DNA of 56,500 bases from an uncultured Pseudomonadales bacterium (GCA_947259995.1 CAMYOK010000008.1:1-56500); one strand, 5' to 3'. Positions 44,728 through 54,569 are shown, counted from the stretch's first letter. A program made the numbers and translations. The notes: generated by a model from the letters alone, not told the origin.

Positions 44728-46700
44728 TTTTCGAAGAACTGATTATCCATAATTTCGGCATCTATAAAGGGCGGCATAAAATTCCGCTTTCTCCGAAGTC
44801 TGAGCAGAAACCTATAATTCTTTTTGGCGGTTTAAATGGTGGAGGAAAGACCACTTTCCTTGATGCGCTTCAACTTACTCTCTATGGCAAGTTTGCACGC
44901 TGCTCAAACCGCGGCAATATGAGTTACGATGACTATCTGCGCGAAACCATCAATCGCCATTGCCCAGAGAAAGAAGGGGCATCGCTAGAGCTTACGTTTT
45001 CTAGTTACATGGACGGAGTCCTACAAACCTATCAAATAAAACGTTTCTGGCGCTCCGCGGGAAAAACCATAAAAGAGGATATGGAAGTTATTCATAACGG
45101 ATCTCTTGACCCTGTGATGACTGAACAATGGTACGAATATGTCGATGAATTTATACCCCTAAGTATTTCAAGCCTTTTCTTTTTTGATGGTGAAAAAATA
45201 GAGGCACTAGCAGACCCAGAGGGCGCCGCCGACTTAATCCGCACGGGCATAACGTCCCTGTTAGGATTAGATATCGTCGACAAGCTCAGTACAGATCTAA
45301 ATGCCCTTCTCCGCACCGGTATTAGAAATACCAAAACGATCAAGACGCAACCGAAAGATCTCGCAGCCATTAGTAAGCAAGAAGCAGAGTTGCTTGAACT
45401 CAAGGCTCGGGAAAAGGGTCTATCCTCAAACCTTGCTAGCACATCCACTGCCATAGACATTTACAGCAAAGAAATTGAAAGCCTGACAACAAGCTACCGT
45501 ATTGCTGGCGGCGACCTTTTCGATCAGCGAGAAGCAATGACAGCAAAGCTTAAAGACATTAAGACCAATATCGAACGGAAAGAATTGCAGCTACGAAAAC
45601 AAGCTGAAGGTTGCGCCCCGCTCGCTCTAGTCGAAGAGTTACTGTGGCAGAGCCTGAACCAAGCAAATGCAGAAAGCACTGGCAGAGAGACTAAGCAGTT
45701 TCTTGATAAAGTAACTCAACGCGACAGCGAACTTATTCAGTACCTTGAAGCAATAGGTACTAACCAGGCTAGTACTAAACTAATAAAAGACAAGCTAGTG
45801 GCAGAGAATAATGCACTATCTAAAAAAATACCTGAGGATTTTTATCTCGACATATCAGTCGAAGCTTTTGCGGACCTTAACCCTCAGCGTTTCAATGAAT
45901 CTAGGCTAGCAAGCAAACTGTTAATCGAGGAGCTCGCTGTGCTCGAAGAACAGCGTATCAACTCTGAACGAAACTTGTCCGCCGTACCCGAAGAAGCCAC
46001 CCTGGCCGATATTCAACGACAGCTCAGCGATAGTGAATCTGCGCTTATACAAGAGAGAGCCAAATACAGTATACTCGAAGATCAGCTATCGCTTGTGAAG
46101 CGCCAGCATGAGCAGGCCGAATTACGGCTAAGCAATTTAAAAATTGCTGATAATAAAAACAACTTTGACACTGAAATCGATCAACAAGTAATCAAGAACG
46201 TAGGTAGCGTTAAAAAAATACTGGAAAAGTTCCACCATGTTATGGTGGAAAAGCACATAAAACACTTAGAGTCACTTATCCTAGACAGTTTCATATCACT
46301 GATACGCAAATCCAAATTGGTTAAACGTATAACTATCGAGCCCGAAAATTTCAAACTCACTCTATTCGATAAAGACCTCAAGCCTATACCCAGCAATAGA
46401 TTCAGCGCAGGGGAACGTCAGATTTTAGCCGTTTCAATTCTATGGGGCTTAGCAAAAGCATCTGGACGTCCGCTCCCCGCAATCATTGACACGCCTCTAG
46501 GCAGGTTAGACTCCAAGCATCGAAAACAGCTAATCGGCAACTACTTTCCTAAGGCGAGCCATCAGGTCATTCTTCTTTCAACAGATGAGGAAATAGATCA
46601 GAGCTACCGAAATGACCTAAGTAAGTACATAGGACGCGAATACCACATTGAATATCAGGAGTCATTACAGACCTCCACCATAACTGAGGGGTACTTCTAG
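44724..46700 (+). CDS. dndD: DndD, SMC/RecF-like ATPase
   Basis: A 658-residue ATPase with split heads around a coiled coil. Walker A GGLNGGGKT (35-43), conserved FFFDGEKIEALAD block, coiled coil from about 210 to 520, ABC signature RFSAGERQ and Walker B AIIDTPLGRLDS near the C-terminus. DndD is thought to provide ATP-driven DNA handling or nicking for sulfur insertion. No CxxC hook is visible in the coil, in contrast to the related ATPase at 52587-54569. The start overlaps dndC (ATGA). Confidence 0.94.
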   Translation: MIFEELIIHNFGIYKGRHKIPLSPKSEQKPIILFGGLNGGGKTTFLDALQLTLYGKFARCSNRGNMSYDDYLRETINRHCPEKEGASLELTFSSYMDGVLQTYQIKRFWRSAGKTIKEDMEVIHNGSLDPVMTEQWYEYVDEFIPLSISSLFFFDGEKIEALADPEGAADLIRTGITSLLGLDIVDKLSTDLNALLRTGIRNTKTIKTQPKDLAAISKQEAELLELKAREKGLSSNLASTSTAIDIYSKEIESLTTSYRIAGGDLFDQREAMTAKLKDIKTNIERKELQLRKQAEGCAPLALVEELLWQSLNQANAESTGRETKQFLDKVTQRDSELIQYLEAIGTNQASTKLIKDKLVAENNALSKKIPEDFYLDISVEAFADLNPQRFNESRLASKLLIEELAVLEEQRINSERNLSAVPEEATLADIQRQLSDSESALIQERAKYSILEDQLSLVKRQHEQAELRLSNLKIADNKNNFDTEIDQQVIKNVGSVKKILEKFHHVMVEKHIKHLESLILDSFISLIRKSKLVKRITIEPENFKLTLFDKDLKPIPSNRFSAGERQILAVSILWGLAKASGRPLPAIIDTPLGRLDSKHRKQLIGNYFPKASHQVILLSTDEEIDQSYRNDLSKYIGREYHIEYQESLQTSTITEGYF

Positions 46701-47080
46701 TGGCAATTGAAAACGTTTACGTTTCCGAAAAAGGTAAGAAACAACTTACAAGGCTTAAAACGAAGACCGGTATTCAGCAGTGGAATCACCTATGTCGCTG
46801 GGCTTTTTGCCTATCACTTCAGGAAAAATCAGTGCCACCTCTAGAAGATATCAACACTGACAGCTCGATCGATATGAATTGGCAAACCTTCGGTGGCGAA
46901 TATCACGATGTGTACCTAGCGTTACTCAAAACACGCCTAAATAACGATGGGATCCAAATCGATGAATACAACCTTAAACTTTATTTTAAGATACACCTTC
47001 ATCGAGGTATTTCTTATTTAACTAAAAAAACAAGTAGCGTTAGTGACCTATTTATATTGAAGACTCAGAAAGGAAATTAA
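46700..47080 (+). CDS. dndE: DndE
   Basis: A 126-residue basic protein of the DndE family, which binds nicked double-stranded DNA and is essential for phosphorothioation. The N-terminal helical core (VSEKGKKQLTRLK ... WAFCLSL) and the later LYFKIHLHRGISYL segment are characteristic. It starts with GTG at 46700, whose G is the last base of the dndD stop. It closes the dndBCDE operon; 26 bases separate it from the convergent channel-like gene and I see no clear terminator there. Confidence 0.9.
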   Translation: MAIENVYVSEKGKKQLTRLKTKTGIQQWNHLCRWAFCLSLQEKSVPPLEDINTDSSIDMNWQTFGGEYHDVYLALLKTRLNNDGIQIDEYNLKLYFKIHLHRGISYLTKKTSSVSDLFILKTQKGN

Positions 47081-47106
47081 ATAAGCTTAAACACTAAGAG
47101 AGATCT

Positions 47107-48264
47107 TTATCTAGAGTATTTTCTTACAAATGTGACTAGAAATAAGCTGGTCATAAACAATCCAAGCATTGCTTGTATAGAAGCAAAAATCCGGGCTTCT
47201 GCAACAGGTGAAAAATCACCATAACCAAGAGTTGTAAATGTGACAATACTAAAATAGATGCTAGTGATTAACTCACCCTCCGCGCCTTCACCTTTCAAGT
47301 TATAACTTATACCCATATAACGATAGATAAGCGCCCAAATTACGATTAATAAAATAGAGCTCCAAAAGACTCGAATTGGAGATTCTCCATACTTCGCGAA
47401 TAACCAATACAAAAACACGATAAACTGTACAAATATACTTTTCTTCCTTTTATTTATATCAGCTTCCAACACAAATAGCTTTGACGATTCATTCCTGTTA
47501 CCAGCTTGGTCATAAAAAATTCTACACTTGCGTATAAGCCTTTCAGTTTGATCGTGTGTGGTTTTGTTTTCTTTTATAAATATTAAGCGCACCCGCCTTG
47601 ACACCGCACTCTCAGCCGCATCAATTCCCAGCGATGAATCTAGCCTGTATATTGCACTCTCTAAATAGTCAGCTGCTTCATCATATTTAAATTGTTCCGC
47701 CATGAGGTCTGACGCTCGTTCGAAACACTCTGCAGACTTTTTGTTGGAATCACTGACTTTAGCGGCTTGCTGCCAAGCTTCCGCTTTATCATCTTTTGTA
47801 TAATTTTCATGCTTATCTATCTCTAGTGCCATTCTGTACCGAAGCTGTTCAATTTTGTCATAATCACAACCTTCAATTAACAGTTCATTTTTAGTCCACT
47901 CGATATCTGATATTCCAATACCATCTTTTTGATTTAGCATTCCGTCTAGGCGAGCTTTATCGCAATGAAATACGGCACTAGTTGACTTTTTGGCACCCGC
48001 CCCTAATTTGCCCCTATTTTTACTCCATCTGGAAGATTCGATATCAACATCAACCCATTCAAGACCGCCCAAATACGTCTGGAATGGCTCAAAGTGATCC
48101 TCGACAATCTGGTCCTCCTCTTCTTCAGTATAATTAGCCAGAGGATTTTCCAAAATGTAATCTCTAAAAAACTGTTCGCCTTGAACAACTTTCTGGCTTT
48201 CTTCACCGTCAAACTTCATTCTCAATGACTCTGCTAGATCCGAGAACCAATCTGGATTACTCAT
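47107..48264 (-). CDS. Two-TM potassium-channel-like protein with a long soluble N-terminus
   Basis: A 385-residue protein. Residues 1-270 are soluble, acidic and largely helical (the 150-250 part looks TPR-like: KSAECFERASDLMAEQF, DEAADYLESAIYRLD). Then come two membrane helices (about 282-318 and 353-380) around a pore loop with the selectivity filter TTLGYGD (344-350), as in ion-channel-2 proteins. It overlaps the ParB-like gene by eight bases, so the two are one unit. In a defence island a channel with a sensor-like cytoplasmic part could be an effector that depolarises the cell; that is inference. It converges on dndE. Confidence 0.78.
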   Translation of the reverse strand: MSNPDWFSDLAESLRMKFDGEESQKVVQGEQFFRDYILENPLANYTEEEEDQIVEDHFEPFQTYLGGLEWVDVDIESSRWSKNRGKLGAGAKKSTSAVFHCDKARLDGMLNQKDGIGISDIEWTKNELLIEGCDYDKIEQLRYRMALEIDKHENYTKDDKAEAWQQAAKVSDSNKKSAECFERASDLMAEQFKYDEAADYLESAIYRLDSSLGIDAAESAVSRRVRLIFIKENKTTHDQTERLIRKCRIFYDQAGNRNESSKLFVLEADINKRKKSIFVQFIVFLYWLFAKYGESPIRVFWSSILLIVIWALIYRYMGISYNLKGEGAEGELITSIYFSIVTFTTLGYGDFSPVAEARIFASIQAMLGLFMTSLFLVTFVRKYSR

Positions 48265-49291
48265 TTGTATGCTCCAACAAACCTTCAGCTAACTCTATAA
48301 TTTCAAGTATTAGAGCTTTATCCTCAGGTAGGCTGATCTGTTCTTTGGATACAACCTTGAGTAAGGCTACAATCGACTCTAGATCAGCATCACGCCCGCG
48401 CAATTCCTCGAGCCTGATATCCTTATAATCTACAACTTCCATGATTCGTTGCTGCCCTAAAGGCGTCTCTAGTCTTTTTATAAATTCGCGAGCATCATCA
48501 ATATTTCTTACTTCATACGTATCGTCATCTTTCTTTGTTATAGCCCTATATACTCTATGTAGATGCAAGATAGACTCAAATGACTTGCTACTATCTGACC
48601 AGCCAAGCCATTGTTTTGCATTTTTGTTCGGAGCAAGAAATTCCAAAAGAAGGCCATAATGGTGGGCTTCTTTTTTCTCTCCCCATAAGGAATCATTTTC
48701 AAGTTGCTGGAAGGCTTTATAACCCCGCATCCTCCGCCCAGCATCAATTGATGAAATCCCCAGCATGAGGCCTATGTCACTTAATGACTTCCCATTTTCA
48801 TACATACTGTTTACTAGCTTAGCGCTTTGCCAACCATGCCATTTTTTAGCACCTGAGACATGGCGAATTCCCATTAACGCATCGCTATAGTCTCTAATTT
48901 CATCTTCGGAGCCTTCAATTAATACGGCACTTATTGCATGAGATTGCTCAATTAGGTCACCAATTTTGCTGTCTTCCAAAAAACCTTTTTCATAATCTAA
49001 AACTAGGCTCTTATAGGCAGCTACTCTTCTGTTTCCTTCTATTACTAGGTAATCATCATCAAGACGCGTCACCACAATTCTATCTACAGTCAAAAACCCA
49101 TTCTTCAATATGGAGTCTTTCAAATCCGCCAATTTTTGTTTTTTAAGAGCTCCAAATATTTCATTTTGCAGGTCGCGAATTTCAGCTGAGCTAGATTTGT
49201 GTCTATCTGTCTTTTTAGCCACCCTGTAGTTGTCTGGATCTAAGAAAAGCTTAGAAAGAGGCACTCTTATATCTTTCAATTTTATTGACAT
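48257..49291 (-). CDS. ParB/Srx-fold nuclease-like protein
   Basis: A 344-residue protein with a ParB/sulfiredoxin-type N-terminal domain (about residues 5-130; core VIEGNRRV at 83-90) followed by a KorB/ParB-like helix-turn-helix region (about 140-195: HVSGAKKWHGW ... SLSDIGLMLGIS) and a helical C-terminus. No partner ParA is present, so it is not a partition gene. ParB-fold proteins of this layout (DGQHR/ParB relatives) occur in defence and DNA-modification clusters; DndB uses a related fold. It is coupled to the channel-like gene and follows the 934-residue gene by 98 bases. Confidence 0.75.
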   Translation of the reverse strand: MSIKLKDIRVPLSKLFLDPDNYRVAKKTDRHKSSSAEIRDLQNEIFGALKKQKLADLKDSILKNGFLTVDRIVVTRLDDDYLVIEGNRRVAAYKSLVLDYEKGFLEDSKIGDLIEQSHAISAVLIEGSEDEIRDYSDALMGIRHVSGAKKWHGWQSAKLVNSMYENGKSLSDIGLMLGISSIDAGRRMRGYKAFQQLENDSLWGEKKEAHHYGLLLEFLAPNKNAKQWLGWSDSSKSFESILHLHRVYRAITKKDDDTYEVRNIDDAREFIKRLETPLGQQRIMEVVDYKDIRLEELRGRDADLESIVALLKVVSKEQISLPEDKALILEIIELAEGLLEHTNE

Positions 49292-49389
49292 AATTTTACT
49301 CTAATGATCTGCATGCATTCATTCATCGCCAGCATCAAATAATTGAGGTTTATTGACGCTGATATACCTGTGTTTTGATTGAATTCCGG

Positions 49390-52194
49390 CTACTGCTTTT
49401 TCTCCCATTCCCTTGATTCCGAATTATAGACTGCCCCCTCATCAATCAGAATTCCACTTACGCTTCCATTGATGGGCATCTCGGTAATATCCTCTACGAG
49501 TGACGCTATCTCAGCAATCCCCATTGGCTTAGTCATAGAGGAAAGAACCTTTCTTACTGCTTGCACAGTATTTAACCGCCGAGTATCCCCATTCCATTCA
49601 GCCAATCCTAGAAACATAGAACGACCCAGGTGTAGACGACTATCTCTCTGCGCTAAGTTAAACAAAGCATACGCTGATGGCTTATCAAGTGACGTGTCAC
49701 TTACCTCAACAAATTGCTCAACCTCGGAGACATGTATTCCCTTCTTACGTTCTTTTAGTTTTTGATACAAGATATCCAACTTTTTCATATTCTCGATTTC
49801 AGTGCCACCGACGTCACGCTCGATTAGCCCCCAATAGTCAGGTCCAACTTGAATCATTCGGTCAGTAGGCTGTAATTGAAGATTCTTTGAAACACCTCGA
49901 ATAGCAGCCAGACGCTCTTTAATTTCTTTGCCTTTTAGTGGGCCGAGATTTTCTTCCAAAATCTTAGTGAATGCATCCGCCATATCGATGCGGTCATTGA
50001 TCGTCTGACTAGAATCCGACCGTGTCCAGATCATCCGATTAAGATATGTTAACCTTTGAGAGTCTCCTAGAATTATATTTAGAATGTAAGTGTCTAATTC
50101 TTCTGGAAGCGCCGAATACTTCGACTGCAAAATAGTTAAAATTTCGGCTGAGTGCCACTGTTTCATCCGAGGCCCTTTGTACAGCAAATCTTCCGTTACC
50201 AACCGTATATTGCTGCACACTCGGGGGGATAATGGATTGAATTTTTCAAGGCCGTAAATACCTCGCCCATACAATTTGGCGCCCTGGCTCGTCAGCGCAT
50301 TTTGTGCACGCCGCTCATCAACCGGTTTGCCTAAAATTTTTGAAGCTCGAGCTGCCACTTCCGTATAATGTAGGGGCTCTTCTGCTTGCAATAGGACTGC
50401 TTGCACTGCCGATTCACCTGAAACTCCATATGTTATCAATTTCGCATCATCTGCCTCACTTTCAAATTGAAGAGCGTCTTCAAACTCTCTCCACATTAGC
50501 GGCACCAATTCAGGCGCGCCATTGTCAGACAATATTGCACGGAAAGTTGTATTTATATCACCTCTAGTCCAGCTGCCTGAATTTGCCTTATCTCTAAGAC
50601 TCTTACGAAAGTGACTAACGCACTCCTGCCAAACATCAATTTTTATTCGCGTAACAACACTTGCACCGTTTATATTTATGACTCGAATTTCATTCTCTGA
50701 GAAAAGTTCGATAATCGCTGCTAAGTGCTGATAGTTACCCATGAAGCCCTCAAACCAGGGATCTTCAACCTCTAACATTTCTATATAGAGCGGAGCGCTA
50801 CGGTCAATCAATAACTGGCCAATTTTTATGGCAATGCAATCATCCCAAAACTCTGACTTAATAATTTTATTCACGTATTTCTTTTGTATCTGACGAATAC
50901 GCTCTCGAGTCACTCCTACTATTTCACCTACTGACTCCAAAGTCATTACTGATCCAGTATATCCAGTGCGGCACTCTATAATCTGCCGCTGGATATCCTT
51001 AAGATCAGCTAAGGCATTAGCAAAATGTGATTTGAGTGGAATCTTAGATGCGAGCTCTACCTGATAGCCTGCATCATCTTGATCTGAATGCTTCGGTGAA
51101 TTTGACTCTTCTCTAATTGTGTTTATAGACCCATGCAGAACCAATTGATCAGCATGCTTCTCGACAGCCTGCGTGATAATTTTGCAGAGATCCCTTAGAG
51201 ACTTTCGACCAAAATTTTGCCATTTCAACATATCATCAGCTGACACATTTTTTAATTCAGCTAAACTTTCGATATTTTGTTCTTTAAATACATTATAAAT
51301 GCGAACAGGTAATTCCAATGATCCGAAGTTAGGGTCCATAAAGCGGTGGGGTAGAATCCGTATAAGTGATTTTGGGTCAGTAGTATCGATCTCGCGAGCT
51401 AGGCTGAAAAAACGATAAACATCCAATTGATCTCTCAGATCCGTTGGCAATGAAAGTACTGAATCGTCATAGCTCGATTCACCGTAGATCCCAAAAGACC
51501 CTGCCACAACAGCGAGATCGGGACGTTCATCGGCCAATTGTTTGACCCAGCCACTTAGTTCAACCGACTCTCGTTCTAACGAACGAAATCGAGCATCAGC
51601 CATTTTATGAAACAGGGGTTTAATAGCTGGATTACTATAAGTCGTACCTCGCGCATGTCTGTTAAGTTCGACTGCCAACACACTAACCGGCTTTTTAACA
51701 CCAAAATGATACAAATCTTGCTCGATGATTCGCGCAAAAATTTCCTCTGCATTCAATGGTCCAGCACTAGTATTCAGAATACTCAGCGCAGCTTCCGCTA
51801 TTGTAAGCTTGCTGCTTGATCCTGCCGTTATTGCGGTTGATTTAAAACTTGCACTCGGTTCTGCCCAATTACATCCCAACCCTTGTAACAATAGATGCAA
51901 AGGCACGACCTGAGTCGTTAACTTCAATTCGGCTACAACTGCTACAGAGCTCTGATACTCTAGGGGCAGTGCCCATTTTGCTGCTATGGTCGTTAGTATT
52001 TTACTTCGATGCTTTGTTAGCTCATCCTCATTCTTGATGCTTGGCCGAACAAAGCCAACGTGAACTATACCAACAGACTCTTCTCTATTTTCCTGCAGCC
52101 ATACATCTTGCAATGTTGTTAGATCTCGGTGAACACTGATCTGAACAGGAGAGCCTTTTTTGATGACGGCAAAATAGAGTTTCAGCGATGACAT
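49390..52194 (-). CDS. Large protein with HARE-HTH, RNA-polymerase-alpha-CTD-like and sigma-region-4-like segments
   Basis: A 934-residue soluble protein. Residues about 129-207 resemble a HARE-HTH (HB1/ASXL) domain (LTIAEAALSILNTSAGPLNA ... LNRHARGT). About 292-342 match an alpha-CTD-like helix-hairpin unit (SLAELKNVSADDMLKWQNFG, then RKSLRDL). About 415-445 read as a sigma-70 region 4-type HTH (MTLESVGEIVGVTRERIRQI). A second HARE-like segment follows near 590-640 (AEEPLHYTEVAARASKILGK), with more winged-helix-like pieces to the end. It looks like a multi-point DNA-binding or target-recognition protein. It lies 11 bases after the small DndE-like gene in the operon led by the PLD-helicase. 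No catalytic motif was found. Whole-protein family unknown to me. Confidence 0.72.
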   Translation of the reverse strand: MSSLKLYFAVIKKGSPVQISVHRDLTTLQDVWLQENREESVGIVHVGFVRPSIKNEDELTKHRSKILTTIAAKWALPLEYQSSVAVVAELKLTTQVVPLHLLLQGLGCNWAEPSASFKSTAITAGSSSKLTIAEAALSILNTSAGPLNAEEIFARIIEQDLYHFGVKKPVSVLAVELNRHARGTTYSNPAIKPLFHKMADARFRSLERESVELSGWVKQLADERPDLAVVAGSFGIYGESSYDDSVLSLPTDLRDQLDVYRFFSLAREIDTTDPKSLIRILPHRFMDPNFGSLELPVRIYNVFKEQNIESLAELKNVSADDMLKWQNFGRKSLRDLCKIITQAVEKHADQLVLHGSINTIREESNSPKHSDQDDAGYQVELASKIPLKSHFANALADLKDIQRQIIECRTGYTGSVMTLESVGEIVGVTRERIRQIQKKYVNKIIKSEFWDDCIAIKIGQLLIDRSAPLYIEMLEVEDPWFEGFMGNYQHLAAIIELFSENEIRVININGASVVTRIKIDVWQECVSHFRKSLRDKANSGSWTRGDINTTFRAILSDNGAPELVPLMWREFEDALQFESEADDAKLITYGVSGESAVQAVLLQAEEPLHYTEVAARASKILGKPVDERRAQNALTSQGAKLYGRGIYGLEKFNPLSPRVCSNIRLVTEDLLYKGPRMKQWHSAEILTILQSKYSALPEELDTYILNIILGDSQRLTYLNRMIWTRSDSSQTINDRIDMADAFTKILEENLGPLKGKEIKERLAAIRGVSKNLQLQPTDRMIQVGPDYWGLIERDVGGTEIENMKKLDILYQKLKERKKGIHVSEVEQFVEVSDTSLDKPSAYALFNLAQRDSRLHLGRSMFLGLAEWNGDTRRLNTVQAVRKVLSSMTKPMGIAEIASLVEDITEMPINGSVSGILIDEGAVYNSESREWEKKQ

Positions 52195-52204
52195 ACTTTA
52201 GAAT

Positions 52205-52585
52205 TTACTCGTCGAAATATTGATCGAATGGTAATTGGCCCGTTGTTTGATAGAAGGCGTAAAACTCGCGAACACCTGCCTCAGCCAAACGCTCTATAAA
52301 GCCATAAACAGGCGCATCAGCCGGCAACACTTCAGATTGCTCAGCGGCAAGGTATAGAACCCCATCCGGGTCTAGCTCACTTACTCTTAAGCTAGAAGTA
52401 CTATTACCAGCCAATGGCGGCGCTACCTCACTCTTTTTCAAACCCAATGCGACAGCTAACCTGTAAAGGTCAAATTTAATTAGTTTAATTCCTTCAATAC
52501 CCTTATTTGGGTTTAGCTCATCAAGTAAGTCTTCGAGCTGGGCTCCAGCTTCAGCAGTAAGTCCAATACGAGTTGGTTCATCCAT
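52205..52585 (-). CDS. Small Dnd-associated protein, possibly DndE-like
   Basis: A 126-residue acidic protein. Its start (TRIGLTAEAGAQLEDLLDEL, then IKLIKFDLYRLAVALGLKK) has the same pattern as the DndE core of this island (VSEKGKKQLTRLK ... WAFCLSLQE), and the overall length is equal. It may be a DndE relative or one of the small 'dnd-associated' families; similarity is by eye and weak. ATG 52585 follows the ATPase stop by one base, with AAAGAG upstream; a GTG three codons earlier is the alternative. Its position right behind a DndD-like ATPase repeats the dndD-dndE order of the other operon. Confidence 0.6.
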   Translation of the reverse strand: MDEPTRIGLTAEAGAQLEDLLDELNPNKGIEGIKLIKFDLYRLAVALGLKKSEVAPPLAGNSTSSLRVSELDPDGVLYLAAEQSEVLPADAPVYGFIERLAEAGVREFYAFYQTTGQLPFDQYFDE

Positions 52586-52586
52586 T

Positions 52587-54569
52587 TTAATCACTCTTTA
52601 CAATACGCGACTCGGTCGCTGAGATACGTTCAATCTGATAGCGGGCACCGATACGAGCGGCAAAATTCTGAATATCTCTATCAGGATCAATTTCGCCTTC
52701 GTGAACTAAGAGCACCACCTGATCGGCCATTTTAGGGAGATATTTTAAGACATTGTTTCTGTGTTTTGGATCCAATCGACCTAACGGAGTATCCATGACA
52801 ATCGGTCCAGCTTTGCGAGCAGTCCGGTTAAGCCCATCGATTAAAGACAAAGCTACGATTTGCTCTGCACCAGCACTCCGCTCCTTTAACACCCTTCCAG
52901 CTTGATCTATGATAGAAAGGCCGTAGTTACTGTTTATTTGTAAGCCACTATAGCTATATTCTGTAGTCAACGCAGCAAAAGCTGCAGTTGCAAACCTCTC
53001 AACTTCACCGCGCAAGCCATCTCTTAGCCTATCTATACCAGTAGCAAATATAGCCTCTAGCTCTTGATACATGGTGACACGAATTGAACTTTTCTGACCT
53101 AGACCACCTGTACTTTTAGAAATCAGAGTTGCTATGTGATCTTGTTCCTTATTATTTTTATCACAGCTTGCCTTTATTTCGTCAATGTCACGATTCAATC
53201 TGGTTTGCTGAGCCTTAAGTGAATCGCGCTTGTTTCGCTGCCGAATTATTCGATCTGTATCAAACCCCTTAATTTCTTCTTGAAGCTCATCCTCTTTAGA
53301 TTCAATTCGAATCAGTGAAACTTGAAGCTTTTGCAAGCTACTTTCATTTTGTCGAAGCCGTCGGCCTTCTTCTGCCGAACGGATAACGGACAACCTATCA
53401 ATTTTGCTATTTAAAACACGAATCTCACTTGGATCATAGATAGATAACTCTTCCTCGGCACGTAATCTAGAGATCTCATCACGGATTGGCTGAATATTTT
53501 CTTGAGGAATGGACTGTTTGCAGGTCGCACAAGTTGGATCGTCGATACTCTTTTGAAGGATTTTTATCTTTGAGTTCAGGACAGCCTTTGTCTCCGCAAC
53601 CGCTTGGAGGTTATCTCTTTTTGTTTTAATCAACTCTAGCATTGGTGACATGTTCTTATGCAAGACGTCCAGCCATGCTGTTCTTAACAGTTCTCTTTGA
53701 GAATTATTCAAATTGAATATTTGGTCTTCTGCGGCTTTGCGCTCTGCGCTAAGTCTCTCCAACTCTATTTTTTTCCTTTGTACAGCCTCTGTGTTTTTGA
53801 GCTCATCGTCTATATCGTCAACTTGCTTCTCAATCACCATGCGCTGCGCCAACAGATCCTCTAAATCATTTTTAAGTGACGTAAGTCTTATTTCTAATTG
53901 ATTTTGCTGTTCAGCAAATCGCTTAAGTTCAGTATTCTTCTTAGCATCCTTTGCCTGGATTCGTCGAGCATCCTTTAAAAGGTTGCTAAATTCATCGCGA
54001 CCATGAATGAGTGCAGGCACACCAAGAGCCTGCTCAATACGCTCCTTTATTTTATCTCCCTGCTCACTCTCTTCTATTAACAAGTTTTCATATTCTTGCA
54101 ATAACTCTCCATCGAACAAGAAAAATCTTGAAATCTCTTCTGGAACTACCTGATTGATTTGATTTTCAATCGCATCTCCCGATATTGCTTTCCCATTAAC
54201 TCGTAAACCGACACTTTCTTCAAAATCAGCATCTTGCTTAGGTTGGGAGACATGGCTTTTCTTCTCTATACGACGTCTTATCTCGAACTCTTTCCCTGCC
54301 TCCGAAAACTTGAGGACAATAGACATGCTCCAGTCACCATCAGTGGCCGCTTCGATATTTACTAAATTTATTCTTGGAATTACGCGCAAGTGCCTACCAA
54401 CAGCGTTTCCGTAAAATCCCCAACGCATCGCATTAAGAAAACTAGTTTTACCCCTCATATTGTCTCCAAAAAGTAACATCACATTTTGGGTCTCGTGCTG
54501 AGGAAAACTAACCCTCTGTTCTCCTTTGTAGGGCATGAAGTTATTGATAGTCAGTTCTTTGAGTTTCAT
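52587..54569 (-). CDS. DndD-like SMC/RecF ATPase with CxxC hook
   Basis: A 660-residue ATPase built like DndD: Walker A GDNMRGKT (35-42), RFFLFDGELLQEYENLL block (the DndD counterpart reads FFFDGEKIEALAD), coiled coils about 200-345 and 360-520 on either side of CATC (347-350), then signature KERSAGAEQ and Walker B IVMDTPLGRLD. The CxxC at the coil tip is a Rad50-type zinc hook, absent from dndD here, so this copy could dimerise at the hook. It overlaps the 67-residue gene by ATGA at its start. It is a paralogue of, not a duplicate of, dndD: the heads align but the coils do not. Confidence 0.85.
   Translation of the reverse strand: MKLKELTINNFMPYKGEQRVSFPQHETQNVMLLFGDNMRGKTSFLNAMRWGFYGNAVGRHLRVIPRINLVNIEAATDGDWSMSIVLKFSEAGKEFEIRRRIEKKSHVSQPKQDADFEESVGLRVNGKAISGDAIENQINQVVPEEISRFFLFDGELLQEYENLLIEESEQGDKIKERIEQALGVPALIHGRDEFSNLLKDARRIQAKDAKKNTELKRFAEQQNQLEIRLTSLKNDLEDLLAQRMVIEKQVDDIDDELKNTEAVQRKKIELERLSAERKAAEDQIFNLNNSQRELLRTAWLDVLHKNMSPMLELIKTKRDNLQAVAETKAVLNSKIKILQKSIDDPTCATCKQSIPQENIQPIRDEISRLRAEEELSIYDPSEIRVLNSKIDRLSVIRSAEEGRRLRQNESSLQKLQVSLIRIESKEDELQEEIKGFDTDRIIRQRNKRDSLKAQQTRLNRDIDEIKASCDKNNKEQDHIATLISKSTGGLGQKSSIRVTMYQELEAIFATGIDRLRDGLRGEVERFATAAFAALTTEYSYSGLQINSNYGLSIIDQAGRVLKERSAGAEQIVALSLIDGLNRTARKAGPIVMDTPLGRLDPKHRNNVLKYLPKMADQVVLLVHEGEIDPDRDIQNFAARIGARYQIERISATESRIVKSD

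Noticed and set aside
48257..49291. Plasmid or chromosome partition gene parB
   Set aside because: No parA or parS-like repeats nearby, and it is coupled to a channel-like gene.
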